From contig LGYU01000027.1 in the NCBI GenBank assembly GCA_001302245.1, positions 38,276-102,275 of the forward strand: a stretch of DNA of 64,000 nucleotides, given 5' to 3'. The notes under the pieces were generated by a model, which was not told the origin of the DNA, did no database searches, and worked only from the letters and a program-made list of their open reading frames with translations. The position numbers and the translations under genes are program-made. Positions 26,061 to 34,031 of this stretch are shown here, in pieces (within the stretch, counting starts at the first letter, position 1; each line of letters opens with the position of its first letter). The stretch comes from Chitinophagaceae bacterium PMP191F. GTDB lineage: Bacteria; Bacteroidota; Bacteroidia; Chitinophagales; Chitinophagaceae.

Positions 26061-26380
26061 GCCTACAGTATTATAATAACCGATATTTCCATATAAGGAT
26101 AAAATGGTATTATTATTCATAGCGGGGATATATTAACCTGTAATAACATAATTGAATAAACGAACTGGCATTACTTTGTATGGCATAAACACATAAACCT
26201 GATAATAAATAATAATTTGTCAGTTACTGAAATAATAGCTTACCTTCAGTTGGTGATTTGAAATTCTTGCATCATTCAGTGCAGATCAGTATCAATTCTT
26301 ACTTCCGGTAAAAATTCTTCTCCTCTTTGCTTCTTGTTGTTACTTCAAATCATAATTCTCCTCAATTAAAAATTAGTATT
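26061..26380 (+). promoter_or_regulatory. Long upstream region and pyrimidine-rich leader of the first RRM gene
   Basis: No gene is seen in these 320 bp. A weak promoter-like pair (TTG 26152-26154, TTACTTTG 26171-26178) would give a leader of about 200 nt. The last 70 nt are strongly pyrimidine-rich (TTCTTCTCCTCTTTGCTTC near 26308-26327), a feature shared with the leader of the RRM gene at 31305-31616. Confidence 0.3.
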
Positions 26381-26647
26381 ATGAACATGTATGTTTCAAA
26401 TCTTGGCTTTCATACAAGTGATGAAGATTTGCGTAAATTATTTGAAAAATTCGGACAGGTATCTTCTGCAAAAGTGATAACTGATAGGGAAACAGGCCGT
26501 AGCAGAGGTTTTGGATTTGTTGAAATGAACTCAGAAGGTGAAGCTCAGAAGGCCATTGATGGGCTTAATAATAAAGAAGTGGAAGGCAGACAGATTTCTG
26601 TAACTGTTGCAAGGGAGAAAACAAAACGTCCTGACAGCAGGTGGTAA
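26381..26647 (+). CDS. RRM RNA-binding protein (RRM-1)
   Basis: A single RRM domain of 88 residues. RNP2 is MYVSNL (residues 3-8) and RNP1 is RGFGFVEM (42-49), with the RNA-stacking aromatics Tyr4, Phe44 and Phe46 present. ATG at 26381 gives the standard start; an upstream in-frame ATG adds 18 unconserved residues. Small RRM proteins in cyanobacteria and Bacteroidota are often cold- or stress-inducible RNA chaperones. The domain is nearly identical through residues 30-49 to the protein at 31305-31616. Confidence 0.92.
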   Translation: MNMYVSNLGFHTSDEDLRKLFEKFGQVSSAKVITDRETGRSRGFGFVEMNSEGEAQKAIDGLNNKEVEGRQISVTVAREKTKRPDSRW

Positions 26648-26759
26648 ACTGCTGTTTTATTAAGTAATAAGGTTGATCTTTTAAGTTAAAACTGCTTTGT
26701 AGTGAGGTAGTGTATAACTGTTATTGTCCTGTCATTAAAACAGTTTCGTTAAATTCTTT

Positions 26760-27173
26760 ATGGCTACTATTTTACAAATTATCAATGCAGATAAAAACTT
26801 ACGTCATTTCAGTCATGTAATAAAGGTTTCCGGCCTCAGTGAAAAAATAGCAGAAGTTGGTCCTTTTACGTTGTTATGCCCTGTTAACCTGGCATTTGGA
26901 AAGCCTGGTATATTAGGTGCTGAAGAGCTGGTAAAACCGTTAAATGCACAGTATCTTATTAATTTATTATCAGGTCATATCATTACCGGTAAAGCAATGT
27001 TTTCAGATTTTATGCCGGGAAGAAAGTTTATGACTATTGGTGGTATACAGATCACTGCCAGTGCTCAGAATGGAGAAGTATATGTAAACGGTGCTAAAAT
27101 ACTTGCACGAAATATACAAGGGAAGAACGGTGTTGTGCATTCTGTTGATTCAATGGTAAGCTCTCTGGAGTAA
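26760..27173 (+). CDS. Single-domain fasciclin protein
   Basis: A 137-residue FAS1 domain: VGPFTLLCPVNLAFGKPG corresponds to the FTVFAPTDEAF block, LINLLSGHIITGKAM to the LLNYHVVPGK block, and VYVNGAKILARNIQGKNGVVHSVD to the conserved end. FAS1 domains mediate adhesion or small-ligand binding. No signal peptide is visible, which is unusual, because most bacterial fasciclin proteins are exported. A cytoplasmic or non-classically exported form is therefore likely. Confidence 0.88.
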   Translation: MATILQIINADKNLRHFSHVIKVSGLSEKIAEVGPFTLLCPVNLAFGKPGILGAEELVKPLNAQYLINLLSGHIITGKAMFSDFMPGRKFMTIGGIQITASAQNGEVYVNGAKILARNIQGKNGVVHSVDSMVSSLE

Positions 27174-27218
27174 TACTGCGCAGCATTGATTCCGGTATCA
27201 TTTTTTAATATATTGGTT

Positions 27219-27779
27219 ATGAACAAAGAAAGTATTATCCATTTTGTAGGATTCATTACGCAGCTTGAGCGTAAGTTTTTTGCCAGTCAATGGATTGCGT
27301 ATGCCAGTATAATTTCACCTGGGCGGGCCCGTAATACAGATGTTTTACAGGAGTCGAATGTAAATGCAAGGTATAAATACATCTCGCAACATGAGTTTTC
27401 AGAAGAAGGATTCAGTTTCTCTTTTATGAAGGACAGGAGTTCTGAAAATTTTCCAGATCAGAAAGCCCGTGTAGTAATGTTGGGAGGATATATGCTGACC
27501 GAAACAGCACAGGAACATCATAATAAAAAAACGGATACCAGGATGTTGGTGTTTCTTGACCGTGACATGCATGATACAGAGTCCTGCTGTTCCATCTTCC
27601 CTCCATCTTCGCTAACCATTTATGAGCCATTTTATGAGAATTGTCTTTATGGATTGATCCTTGAGTTTACGGGTACTTCTGAAGAAATAAAGGTTTTTTC
27701 AGAAATATTGCAGCACCGGAAAGAACTTATTGAGTTTTCGATCTATAGAACTTGCAATATTGCCAGCGTAGTTGCTTAG
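27219..27779 (+). CDS. Hypothetical protein
   Basis: A 186-residue protein from ATG 27219 (MNKESIIHFVGFITQLERKF); the frame is open to 27186. It is mixed alpha/beta, without a signal peptide or membrane segment. I recognise no family. It starts 45 bp after the fasciclin gene in the same direction, so co-transcription is likely. The opening helix (FVGFITQLERKFFASQWIAY) suggests a structured, expressed protein. The 27780-28074 gap after it shows nothing notable. Confidence 0.6.
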   Translation: MNKESIIHFVGFITQLERKFFASQWIAYASIISPGRARNTDVLQESNVNARYKYISQHEFSEEGFSFSFMKDRSSENFPDQKARVVMLGGYMLTETAQEHHNKKTDTRMLVFLDRDMHDTESCCSIFPPSSLTIYEPFYENCLYGLILEFTGTSEEIKVFSEILQHRKELIEFSIYRTCNIASVVA

Positions 27780-28074
27780 AGCAAGAAAATTGGTTTTTTA
27801 AAGGGCTTTTACCCTGCAAAGTGGTTTATACGTTGCTTTAATAGTTAATTATTGTTCAAATTGCTATACCGGTGTGCTGATTGTTTGGTCAATCAGGAAA
27901 CATGCGGTATATTTATTATTATACAGATTCACCATCACATCCGAATTGTTATTTCTGTTTCACACCAGTGAATATTTTTTAACCTCTTTTTTCATTTTGG
28001 ATTGATCAATCACAGACCTGAAGAGTAAGTAAATACTCTGCAATAAGGTATTTTTTTATTTAACTGATGTAATT

Positions 28075-28299
28075 ATGGCAAGATCAAAAGAGACAATTAG
28101 TAAGCGAGAAAAGGAAAAAAAACGATTAAAACAAAAACAGCTTAAACAGGAAAAGAAAGAAGATCGTAAAAATAATGCCAGGAAAGGGAAATCCCTGGAA
28201 GAAATGATGGCATATGTTGACGAAAACGGAAACCTGACGGATAAACCACAGGATCATCCGCGTGTACCGCTGCCTATAAAAAAAAATAACAGCATTTAA
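28075..28299 (+). CDS. Small basic coiled-coil protein, cold-shock-associated type
   Basis: A 74-residue protein with a highly charged N-terminal helix (KREKEKKRLKQKQLKQEKKE) and a C-terminal signature GKSLEEMMAYVDENGNLTDK. The same DENGN-like segment is common in short Bacteroidota proteins encoded beside or fused to cold-shock domains; no cold-shock domain is present here. Function is unknown; RNA association is plausible given the charge. Confidence 0.75.
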   Translation: MARSKETISKREKEKKRLKQKQLKQEKKEDRKNNARKGKSLEEMMAYVDENGNLTDKPQDHPRVPLPIKKNNSI

Positions 28300-28442
28300 T
28301 AAAGGCAGGTATTATTAAATTACAATTTGTCACGTTAAGTAGTAGGGTTAACACAATACTGCTCACATAAACCATAATAGTTATACTTCATTTTTACTAG
28401 TTCTGTTGTTAATTATAATTCAAACAAACTCTGAAGCAAGTT

Positions 28443-29471
28443 ATGGCCTTTATAGATCGCATATTGCAGACACCTTCATATGGTTGGGCAGATAGTACAG
28501 GAAAACTGGTAGTTCCGGCTTCCGGTCAATTATTGCGGGAAGCCTTCTCGCGCATAAATATTTTTAAAACCCGGAAGAACTGGATTACTCTTATCAGTTG
28601 GGTAATGGTATTGTGCATGCTTCCATTTCTATTTATATTTATATCATTTTACTTTTCGTGGCCACTGCTTATTGCAGGTGTTATTTATAGTATGATCATA
28701 ATGGGAACGCATGGTACAATATGGTTTCATCGCTACTGCACCCACAAATCATACACATTCAGTCATCCATTGTGGAGGGTACTTACCCAGAACCTGGTTA
28801 TTAAAACGTTTCCGGAAGAGATCTATGTAGTTTCACATCATGTGCATCACGCAAAATCTGATCAGCCCGGAGATCCGTATAACTCCCAGGGAGGCTTTAT
28901 GTATTGTATGCTGTCTGATGTAAATCACCAGAGTATTTCCAAAGAACTGACAGAAACAGATTACAGGAAGGTGTCAGGTTTTTTACGCCATACCGGTGTT
29001 CAGATAAATAATTTTCATCAGTATAACAGGTGGGGGTCAATTGCTACACCATTTTATACCATTTCATTGTGGCTGATCAATTGGGCTTTCTGGTATACAG
29101 CCTTTTACTTTTTAGGTGGACATGGACTAGCTTGTACTTTTTTCAGTGCAGCAATGTTATGGTTTGTTTTAGTACGGGCTTTCAATTATACCGGTCATGG
29201 CAAAGGTGAGGCACGGCATATTGAAGGGATCGATTTCGACAGAAGCAATCTTTCCATTAATCAAACCCGCCCAGGCCTGTTTGCAGGCGAATGGCACAAT
29301 AATCATCACTTATATCCGGGAAGTGCGCGTGCAGGTTTTCTACCTTACCAGCTTGACCTGGCATGGGTTTATATATTCTGCCTGTATAAATTAGGTGCAG
29401 TTTCTCATTACCACGATTCAAAAAAGGAATTTCTAAGAAAATACTACAAAGGACTACAACTCAAAAAATAG
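28443..29471 (+). CDS. Membrane fatty-acid (acyl-CoA) desaturase
   Basis: A 342-residue integral membrane di-iron desaturase that introduces a double bond into acyl chains. All three histidine boxes are present: HRYCTH (96-101), HHVHH (132-136) and EWHNNHH (283-289). Hydrophobic segments lie around 48-90 and 205-245. Such enzymes are often cold-induced to keep membranes fluid. A degraded copy of its C-terminal third lies on the opposite strand at about 33160-33475. Confidence 0.94.
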   Translation: MAFIDRILQTPSYGWADSTGKLVVPASGQLLREAFSRINIFKTRKNWITLISWVMVLCMLPFLFIFISFYFSWPLLIAGVIYSMIIMGTHGTIWFHRYCTHKSYTFSHPLWRVLTQNLVIKTFPEEIYVVSHHVHHAKSDQPGDPYNSQGGFMYCMLSDVNHQSISKELTETDYRKVSGFLRHTGVQINNFHQYNRWGSIATPFYTISLWLINWAFWYTAFYFLGGHGLACTFFSAAMLWFVLVRAFNYTGHGKGEARHIEGIDFDRSNLSINQTRPGLFAGEWHNNHHLYPGSARAGFLPYQLDLAWVYIFCLYKLGAVSHYHDSKKEFLRKYYKGLQLKK

Positions 29472-29507
29472 GCGTATGGCTCAGGACAGCTCCATTGCCA
29501 TACGGCC
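29471..29507. terminator. Stem-loop between convergent desaturase and aminotransferase genes
   Basis: GGCGTATGGC (29471-29480) pairs with GCCATACGGCC (29497-29507). No strong T-run follows on either side. It is placed between two convergent stop codons and probably limits readthrough. Confidence 0.5.
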
Positions 29508-29530
29508 TGTACAATTTCCATGATATTTTA

Positions 29531-30826
29531 TTACAACTTAGCAAACTTCTCAATACCTTCTACCAGTGCATCCAGGTTTTTGGTAGTAGTATAAACGTTA
29601 GGCGTAAGACGAACGCCTTTTAGGTTTTCCATATCTACCGTGGTAGCATGGATCTTATAATTGTTGAACAGGAAAGCATCCAGCTCCTGTACTTTTTTCC
29701 CTTCCACCCGTACAATAGCCAATGCACAGGAAAAACCTTGTTTCAAAGGTGTTCCTATTACAACACCTGGAATATCTTTTACCCTGCTGGTCCAGTAGTT
29801 TTTCAGATAAAACAATCGTTGCTCTTTGCGTTGTGCACCGATCATATCATAAAACTCAATGGCTTTGCCAATGGCCTGCTCAATAAAGAAAGGGCGGGTA
29901 CCCATATTCTCAAATTTGCGAATGTCATCAACAGTAGGGTCGGGTGCTGCAAAAAGCGGGAACAGTTTTTTAACCTTGTCTTTTTTCACGTACAACATAC
30001 CACTGCCAATACAGGCGCTGAGCCATTTGTGCAGACTGGTACCAAAATAATCAGCTCCCAGTTCAGGAATGGTGAATGCAAAGTGGGCAAAGCTGTGCGC
30101 ACCGTCTACCACTACTTCAATACCTCGCTGATGAGCAGCATCGGCAATTTTACGAACAGGAAGTATTTGTCCGTTCCAGTTAATAACATGGGTAACGTTT
30201 ACAATTTTGGTTTTGGAGGTAAATGCTTTGATATAGCTGTTGGCAAGATATTCATTGTCTTCACTGGGCAGATCCAGGTTCACCCAAACCAGTTTAATCC
30301 CGTCGCGCAACTCACGTTGTTTCCAGGCGTTCATGATATTGGGATAGTCCTGCTTGCTCAGCACCACTTCATCACCGGCTTTCAATGGCAAGCCAAAGAT
30401 CACAGCTTCCAGTGCTTCGGAAGCATTGCGCTGAATGGCAATTTCGTCAGGGCTACAACCGGCAATTCTTGCCAGGTTGCGGCGCAATGGCTCGCGACCC
30501 TGGTCCAGGATGCGCCACATATAATAACTGGGGGCTTCATTGCTGAGATCATGATACCTTTTCATCGCTTCCTGAACGGTTTTAGGAGAAGGGGATACAC
30601 CGCCATTGTTCAGGTTGATGATAGAAGACGATACTGTATAGGATTGCTGCACGTAATACCAGAAATCTTCGTCATTTGCCAGTTGATCCGGTGGAGTATT
30701 GGCTGCATTTTCCAGGGCTTTATGCAGGTTGCGGCTCCAGGCCGGCTGGGCAATGGAAGAAAGAACGGCGGATGCGGAAAGTGTGCCAAATGCATTCAGA
30801 AATGAGCGGCGGTGCAGAATTCCCAT
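29531..30826 (-). CDS. Tat-exported class V aminotransferase-like PLP enzyme
   Basis: A PLP-dependent enzyme of 431 residues in the isopenicillin N epimerase/cysteine desulfurase-like group. The PLP lysine is in TSLHKWL (Lys266), and the cofactor aspartate and histidine are in VVVDGAHSFAH (Asp240, His243). The N terminus HRRSFLNAFG followed by a mild hydrophobic stretch is a twin-arginine signal, so the enzyme is probably exported folded with its cofactor. ATG at 30826 places the RR motif near the start; the upstream extension to 30952 is not needed. The substrate is unknown. Confidence 0.88.
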   Translation of the reverse strand: MGILHRRSFLNAFGTLSASAVLSSIAQPAWSRNLHKALENAANTPPDQLANDEDFWYYVQQSYTVSSSIINLNNGGVSPSPKTVQEAMKRYHDLSNEAPSYYMWRILDQGREPLRRNLARIAGCSPDEIAIQRNASEALEAVIFGLPLKAGDEVVLSKQDYPNIMNAWKQRELRDGIKLVWVNLDLPSEDNEYLANSYIKAFTSKTKIVNVTHVINWNGQILPVRKIADAAHQRGIEVVVDGAHSFAHFAFTIPELGADYFGTSLHKWLSACIGSGMLYVKKDKVKKLFPLFAAPDPTVDDIRKFENMGTRPFFIEQAIGKAIEFYDMIGAQRKEQRLFYLKNYWTSRVKDIPGVVIGTPLKQGFSCALAIVRVEGKKVQELDAFLFNNYKIHATTVDMENLKGVRLTPNVYTTTKNLDALVEGIEKFAKL

Positions 30827-30957
30827 GAGTGTAGTTTTGATAAAATTAAATGTATCAAAAAGTAGTAAAAAAAGACTGCCGGACTGTGTAAGTGGTTGTA
30901 AAATATGCTGTATGGAGCCTGCAAAAAGCAGAAAAAAGCATATTTTTTTCAAAGCAT

Positions 30958-30988
30958 TTGGGAGAAAAGATTGTAACCCTTATTTTTG
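30958..30988 (+). promoter_or_regulatory. Promoter of tRNA-Gln
   Basis: TTG (30958-30960), a 20-bp spacer and TATTTTTG (30981-30988) match the Bacteroidota housekeeping consensus TTG-N20-TAnnTTTG exactly. The tRNA begins 21 bp after the box. Confidence 0.75.
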
Positions 30989-31009
30989 CATCCCCTTTCA
31001 GGGAAGGAT

Positions 31010-31080
31010 TGCCCGATAGTATAATGGTAGTACGACAGATTTTGGTTCTGTTTGTCTTGGTTCGAATCCAGGTCGGGCAA
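31010..31080 (+). tRNA. tRNA-Gln (anticodon TTG)
   Basis: A 71-nt cloverleaf. The acceptor stem TGCCCGA pairs with TCGGGCA, and the U1-A72 pair is the usual tRNA-Gln feature. D arm GTAT-loop-GTAC; anticodon stem ACAGA/TCTGT with loop TTTTGGT, anticodon TTG; T arm CTTGG-TTCGAAT-CCAGG. CCA is not encoded. Own promoter and terminator are visible. Confidence 0.93.
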
Positions 31081-31082
31081 CA

Positions 31083-31124
31083 AAAATAAACAAGGCGGCA
31101 TTTTTGCTGCCTTGTTTATTTTTA
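31083..31124 (+). terminator. Terminator of tRNA-Gln
   Basis: AAATAAACAAGGCGGCA pairs with GCTGCCTTGTTTATTT around a TTTTT loop, a stem of about 17 bp, followed by a T-rich tail. Confidence 0.85.
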
Positions 31125-31259
31125 TCATTATCTGTAATGCAGTTCACACGCAGGATTAGCGTGAATACACCACATACAAACCCGTATAAACTTAAATACA
31201 GGGGCCCTCTTTAAGCGGCTTCAATTGAAATACTATTAACTTAATGATTTGAACTTGGC

Positions 31260-31286
31260 AAAAAAAAAGCCCCTTCCGGGGCTTTA
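31260..31286 (-). terminator. Terminator of the second RRM gene
   Basis: On the minus strand, AAAGCCCC and GGGGCTTT form a tight stem with a GGAA loop (31266-31285), followed by a run of eight or more T. It lies 19 bp after the RRM stop. Confidence 0.85.
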
Positions 31287-31304
31287 CCTGTAGTCAAAAT
31301 AACT

Positions 31305-31616
31305 TTAGTATCTATTTTTATTATAACTGTTCGAGTTATTGTAACCACCGCCATTACCGCGAGAAGGTCTGTCTTCTTTTGGTTTTGCAACAGATACGCT
31401 GATCGTTCTGTTTTCTACACTGGCACCATCCAGTTCAGCGATTGCTTTTTTTGATGCAGCTTCATCAGACATTTCAACAAAACCGAAGCCTCTTGATCTG
31501 CCGGTTTCTCTATCCGTAATAACTTTAGCTGAGGTAACTTCTCCATAAGGAGTGAAAAAATCTTTTAAGTCTTCATCCTGCACGTCGAAGCTTAAATTAG
31601 AAACATAAATGTTCAT
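31305..31616 (-). CDS. RRM RNA-binding protein with Gly/Asn-rich tail (RRM-2)
   Basis: A 103-residue protein: an RRM with RNP2 IYVSNL (3-8) and RNP1 RGFGFVEM (42-49), then a low-complexity tail (SRGNGGGYNNSNSYNKNRY). This architecture, RRM plus glycine-rich tail, matches cold-inducible RNA-binding proteins. The block from SAKVITDRETGR through RNP1 is the same as in RRM-1. It is transcribed alone and ends at a strong terminator. Confidence 0.93.
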   Translation of the reverse strand: MNIYVSNLSFDVQDEDLKDFFTPYGEVTSAKVITDRETGRSRGFGFVEMSDEAASKKAIAELDGASVENRTISVSVAKPKEDRPSRGNGGGYNNSNSYNKNRY

Positions 31617-31826
31617 TTGTAAAAATTAATTGATTAATAATTTCGAGGAAAGCAAGAAGTAAGAAACTAACTATAATGCAGGTAAGAAGGCAATGTAATT
31701 AATGGATACTAATGCGAGGCTCAAATTAACGACATGAAGATAGTTCTTATTTTTTACATTTCAATAAATAATATTAACTGGCCTGCCCCGTCTTTAACAA
31801 TGACAGGCCAGTATGTAGTAAATTAA
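31617..31826 (-). promoter_or_regulatory. Leader region of the second RRM gene
   Basis: The 210 bp between the RRM start and the upstream gene contain no gene. On the minus strand the 60 nt before the ATG are pyrimidine-rich (TTTCTTACTTCTTGCTTTCC at about 31643-31668), similar to the leader of the RRM gene at 26381. A shared 5'-UTR control is possible. Evidence is resemblance by eye. Confidence 0.3.
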
Positions 31827-32075
31827 TCAATTTAATAAGTTATCAATAGGAATGGCTTCCAGATAATGACTGATTGCATTCGCATCAGGTAATACCCGGT
31901 ACTCTTCAATGGCTTTGCTGGATTTGTTGCAATACGCTTCTATGTAATAGTAGTCAAGCTGAAAGAGAAAAACAATAATGTCGGGGTAACTTCTTTGAGC
32001 CAATGCAACCGCATTGTTCATCACAGCGTGTTTTTTATCCTCCTCATTTAACAAAATAAATTCAGAAAGCTTCAT
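31827..32075 (-). CDS. Conserved-looking small hypothetical protein
   Basis: An 82-residue cytoplasmic protein beginning MKLSEFILLNEEDKKHAVM. It has the pattern of short Chitinophagaceae proteins I have seen with an FxLDxYYxE core (LFQLDYYYIEAYCNKSSKAI) and an acidic end (YLEAIPIDNLL). No function is known to me. It stands alone between the RRM-2 leader and a divergent gene. Confidence 0.65.
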   Translation of the reverse strand: MKLSEFILLNEEDKKHAVMNNAVALAQRSYPDIIVFLFQLDYYYIEAYCNKSSKAIEEYRVLPDANAISHYLEAIPIDNLLN

Positions 32076-32425
32076 AACGTTAATTTTAAAAAGTTAACTA
32101 ATTAAAGGCTTACTAAAACTTTTAATGAAACTGACGGACGAAAACAAAAGGAAAAACAAAAGACTTTTATAAACTACTTAAGATCATAATACGTCAAAAG
32201 AAAGAAGGCATATTTGACTAACAAAAAACAGAGATTGTGCAAATATAAGTTTTTTTCTATTAGTAGCCTTTGTTGCACTGCAATTACAAGTTATTCCTGA
32301 AATAAATTAGCTTAATACAAATAATTAGCTTAACTTCAAACTACTGACTTTCTATTGTGTAATTTCCCGCTCATACACTCTTCTTATACACTATACCTGG
32401 TCAATTTAAAAATAAATTTAACATT
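32076..32425. other. Intergenic region without a gene
   Basis: These 350 bp separate the divergent small hypothetical gene and the third RRM gene. The sequence is AT-rich. I see no open frame of note and no strong promoter or hairpin, although promoters for both neighbours must lie here. Confidence 0.5.
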
Positions 32426-32686
32426 ATGCAATTGTTGATCAGCAATTTAAACAAACTCACCACCGCCTCGCACATAGTAGCACTTTTGGGGCCTTTTGGT
32501 CTGGTAACGTCAGCTATCCTTAGGATGAATTTGAAAAATGGTTATTCAGAAGGCATAGCTGTGGTTGAAATGGGATTCGAAGCCGGACATAGGGTTATTA
32601 GCAAGCTCAATAACATACGGTTTATGAATTATTACATACGAGTAGAAGAAACAACTTACGCTAACAATTTAGTCCGGATTAAGTAA
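32426..32686 (+). CDS. Degenerate RRM-like protein (RRM-3)
   Basis: An 86-residue protein that aligns without gaps to the first 50 residues of the two RRM proteins nearby: LLISNL replaces RNP2 (residues 3-8) and SEGIAVVEM replaces RNP1 (41-49). All three RNA-stacking aromatics are lost (Tyr4 to Leu, Phe44 to Ile, Phe46 to Val), but the hydrophobic core, S-N-L and V-E-M positions and length are kept. The reading frame is intact. It probably keeps the fold but binds protein or RNA in another way. Confidence 0.75.
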   Translation: MQLLISNLNKLTTASHIVALLGPFGLVTSAILRMNLKNGYSEGIAVVEMGFEAGHRVISKLNNIRFMNYYIRVEETTYANNLVRIK

Positions 32687-32831
32687 TTCCCGTAGGTACA
32701 GGTATTCTATTATTTTAGGGACGGTTTCTGCATCTCTTCAATTAAGAATTAAACTGCACTGCAAGGATTCTGTCAATTATATTCTATCGCAAGAAGGGTA
32801 TATAGTATTTATTTGAGCTAATCATTAAAAG

Positions 32832-33122
32832 ATGACAACGATATTTCTGAGAGAACATTTATGCAAAACGCATTATGACTGGGCTACCGGTTTGAATCAT
32901 TCCATGGAAAACAATGAACCCGACCGAAGAGTTTTTGACCGCTTTAACGGCTTTCAGGTTTTATTTATTATTAATCATTTCGGTAAATCCCTTGGTAAAC
33001 TGACAATCACTGAAGGGTTAAGAGTTGAAGAACTTATTTCAGCTCAATTGCCACGGGAAATAAAAAGTGAATTATCAGTTTTTAATTGGTTACGCGGAGT
33101 TTATTTATATTATAGCAATTGA
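32832..33122 (+). CDS. Small hypothetical protein
   Basis: A 96-residue protein with no signal peptide or membrane segment. The core RFNGFQVLFIINHFG and the end LPREIKSELSVFNWLRGVYLYY look like structured helices and resemble small Chitinophagaceae hypothetical proteins. No function recognised. It follows RRM-3 by 145 bp on the same strand. Confidence 0.55.
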   Translation: MTTIFLREHLCKTHYDWATGLNHSMENNEPDRRVFDRFNGFQVLFIINHFGKSLGKLTITEGLRVEELISAQLPREIKSELSVFNWLRGVYLYYSN

Positions 33123-33159
33123 AGCCGTACAACCGTAATGTGAAAAACTAAGCCATATT

Positions 33160-33475
33160 TATAATATTAAGACCTGACAACGTCTTTTCGCAAGAATTCT
33201 TTTTTGAATCCCCGGAATAAGATACGGCCACAAGCTTTGTACAAAGTATATATGTAAATCCGGGCAAGAGTTGATTGATACGGCAAAACCCAGCTTTCGC
33301 TGAAGCTGGATAAAGCCGATGATTATTGTGCCATTTGCCTGCTCCACATGTTTTGCTTCCCCTTTTATGTTCAGTATAATTAAACGCCCGAACAAGAACG
33401 AAAATCAAAAGGCTGTACAAAACAATGCAGTGACAAAACCAATTCCCCCGATAAAATAAAAAGCGTCTAACAAAA
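33160..33475 (-). pseudogene. Degraded C-terminal part of a fatty-acid desaturase
   Basis: Pieces of a second desaturase are readable in alternating frames on the minus strand: DAFYFIGGIGFVTALF, FVLVRAFNYTEH, KGEAKHVE, GKWHNNHRLYPASAKAGF and VAVSYSGDSKKNSCEK. Each matches in order the C-terminal third of the intact desaturase at 28443-29471 (for example EWHNNHHLYPGSARAGF). There are at least two frameshifts and an internal deletion of about 20 residues after KHVE. The third histidine box is altered (last His to Arg). No N-terminal part is present. Confidence 0.85.
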
Positions 33476-33480
33476 GGTCC

Positions 33481-33870
33481 AATTTAAAATCTCAATGCGG
33501 ATAGTGTAAGCTAGAGACGCTATAGATTCCCATCGTTGTATTTAATAATGATATTAAAGAGGCTTTATCTTCCAAAAGCGTAATACAGCTTTTCTATAAG
33601 TTGTCGGTAAAAGACATTCAGAGAGCTGCAGAGCTATTTAGTCAGTTTATGAATAAAATGATTAGGCACCGACGGATATGTAAGTTTAGAAGTATCGCCA
33701 CATTTTCGCCAATGATACACAGAAAACAATTGAACAGACCACGCAATGGCGGAGGTCTATGGAACGAAAAAAATGATTAAAATACCGAATGAGAAACGAA
33801 TTTACCTGTAATGGTAATTCCGGCATGTATTCATAAGACCTTGAACATCAATTTTCAGTACTTCTTATAA
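33481..33870. other. Non-coding or decayed region
   Basis: No convincing gene. A frame is open from 33526 to 33780 (84 codons) on the plus strand after a TAG, without a usable early start codon. It reads KEALSSKSVIQLFYKLSVKD and so on. I do not recognise it, and it may be the relic of a gene. Confidence 0.35.
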
Positions 33871-33876
33871 AATTGC

Positions 33877-33884
33877 TATTTTTG
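33877..33884 (+). promoter_or_regulatory. -7 box upstream of a small orphan ORF
   Basis: TATTTTTG matches TAnnTTTG exactly and is the same box as the tRNA-Gln promoter. It lies 11 bp before the ATG at 33896. A -33 TTG is not clear. Confidence 0.4.
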
Positions 33885-33895
33885 CACTCTATATT

Positions 33896-33994
33896 ATGAA
33901 ACCGGCACAACATATATTATCTGCAACTACAAATAAACTTTGTAGAGGATGCCTGTTTCTCCTCACTTCTCAAAATACGGCCTTTAGCAGGTAA
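33896..33994 (+). CDS. Possible 32-residue ORF in a short transcript
   Basis: A short ORF, MKPAQHILSATTNKLCRGC and 13 more residues, framed by a promoter-like box and a stem-loop that begins two bases after the stop. It could be a leader peptide or only part of a small RNA. No homology is recognised; support is the arrangement alone. Confidence 0.25.
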   Translation: MKPAQHILSATTNKLCRGCLFLLTSQNTAFSR

Positions 33995-33995
33995 G

Positions 33996-34031
33996 CCCTC
34001 CGTTTATTACTCATTTTTCTGAAACGGAGGG
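33996..34031 (+). terminator. Stem-loop after the small ORF
   Basis: CCCTCCGTTT (33996-34005) pairs perfectly with AAACGGAGGG (34022-34031), giving a 10-bp stem. The following tract (ATTGTATACT) is only weakly T-rich, so termination is likely but not certain. Confidence 0.55.

Noticed and set aside
29648..30805. A 385-codon plus-strand ORF antisense to the aminotransferase
   Set aside because: A long shadow of a real gene: the opposite frame encodes a clear PLP enzyme with its Lys, Asp and His residues, while this one is rich in unlikely residues and has no motif.
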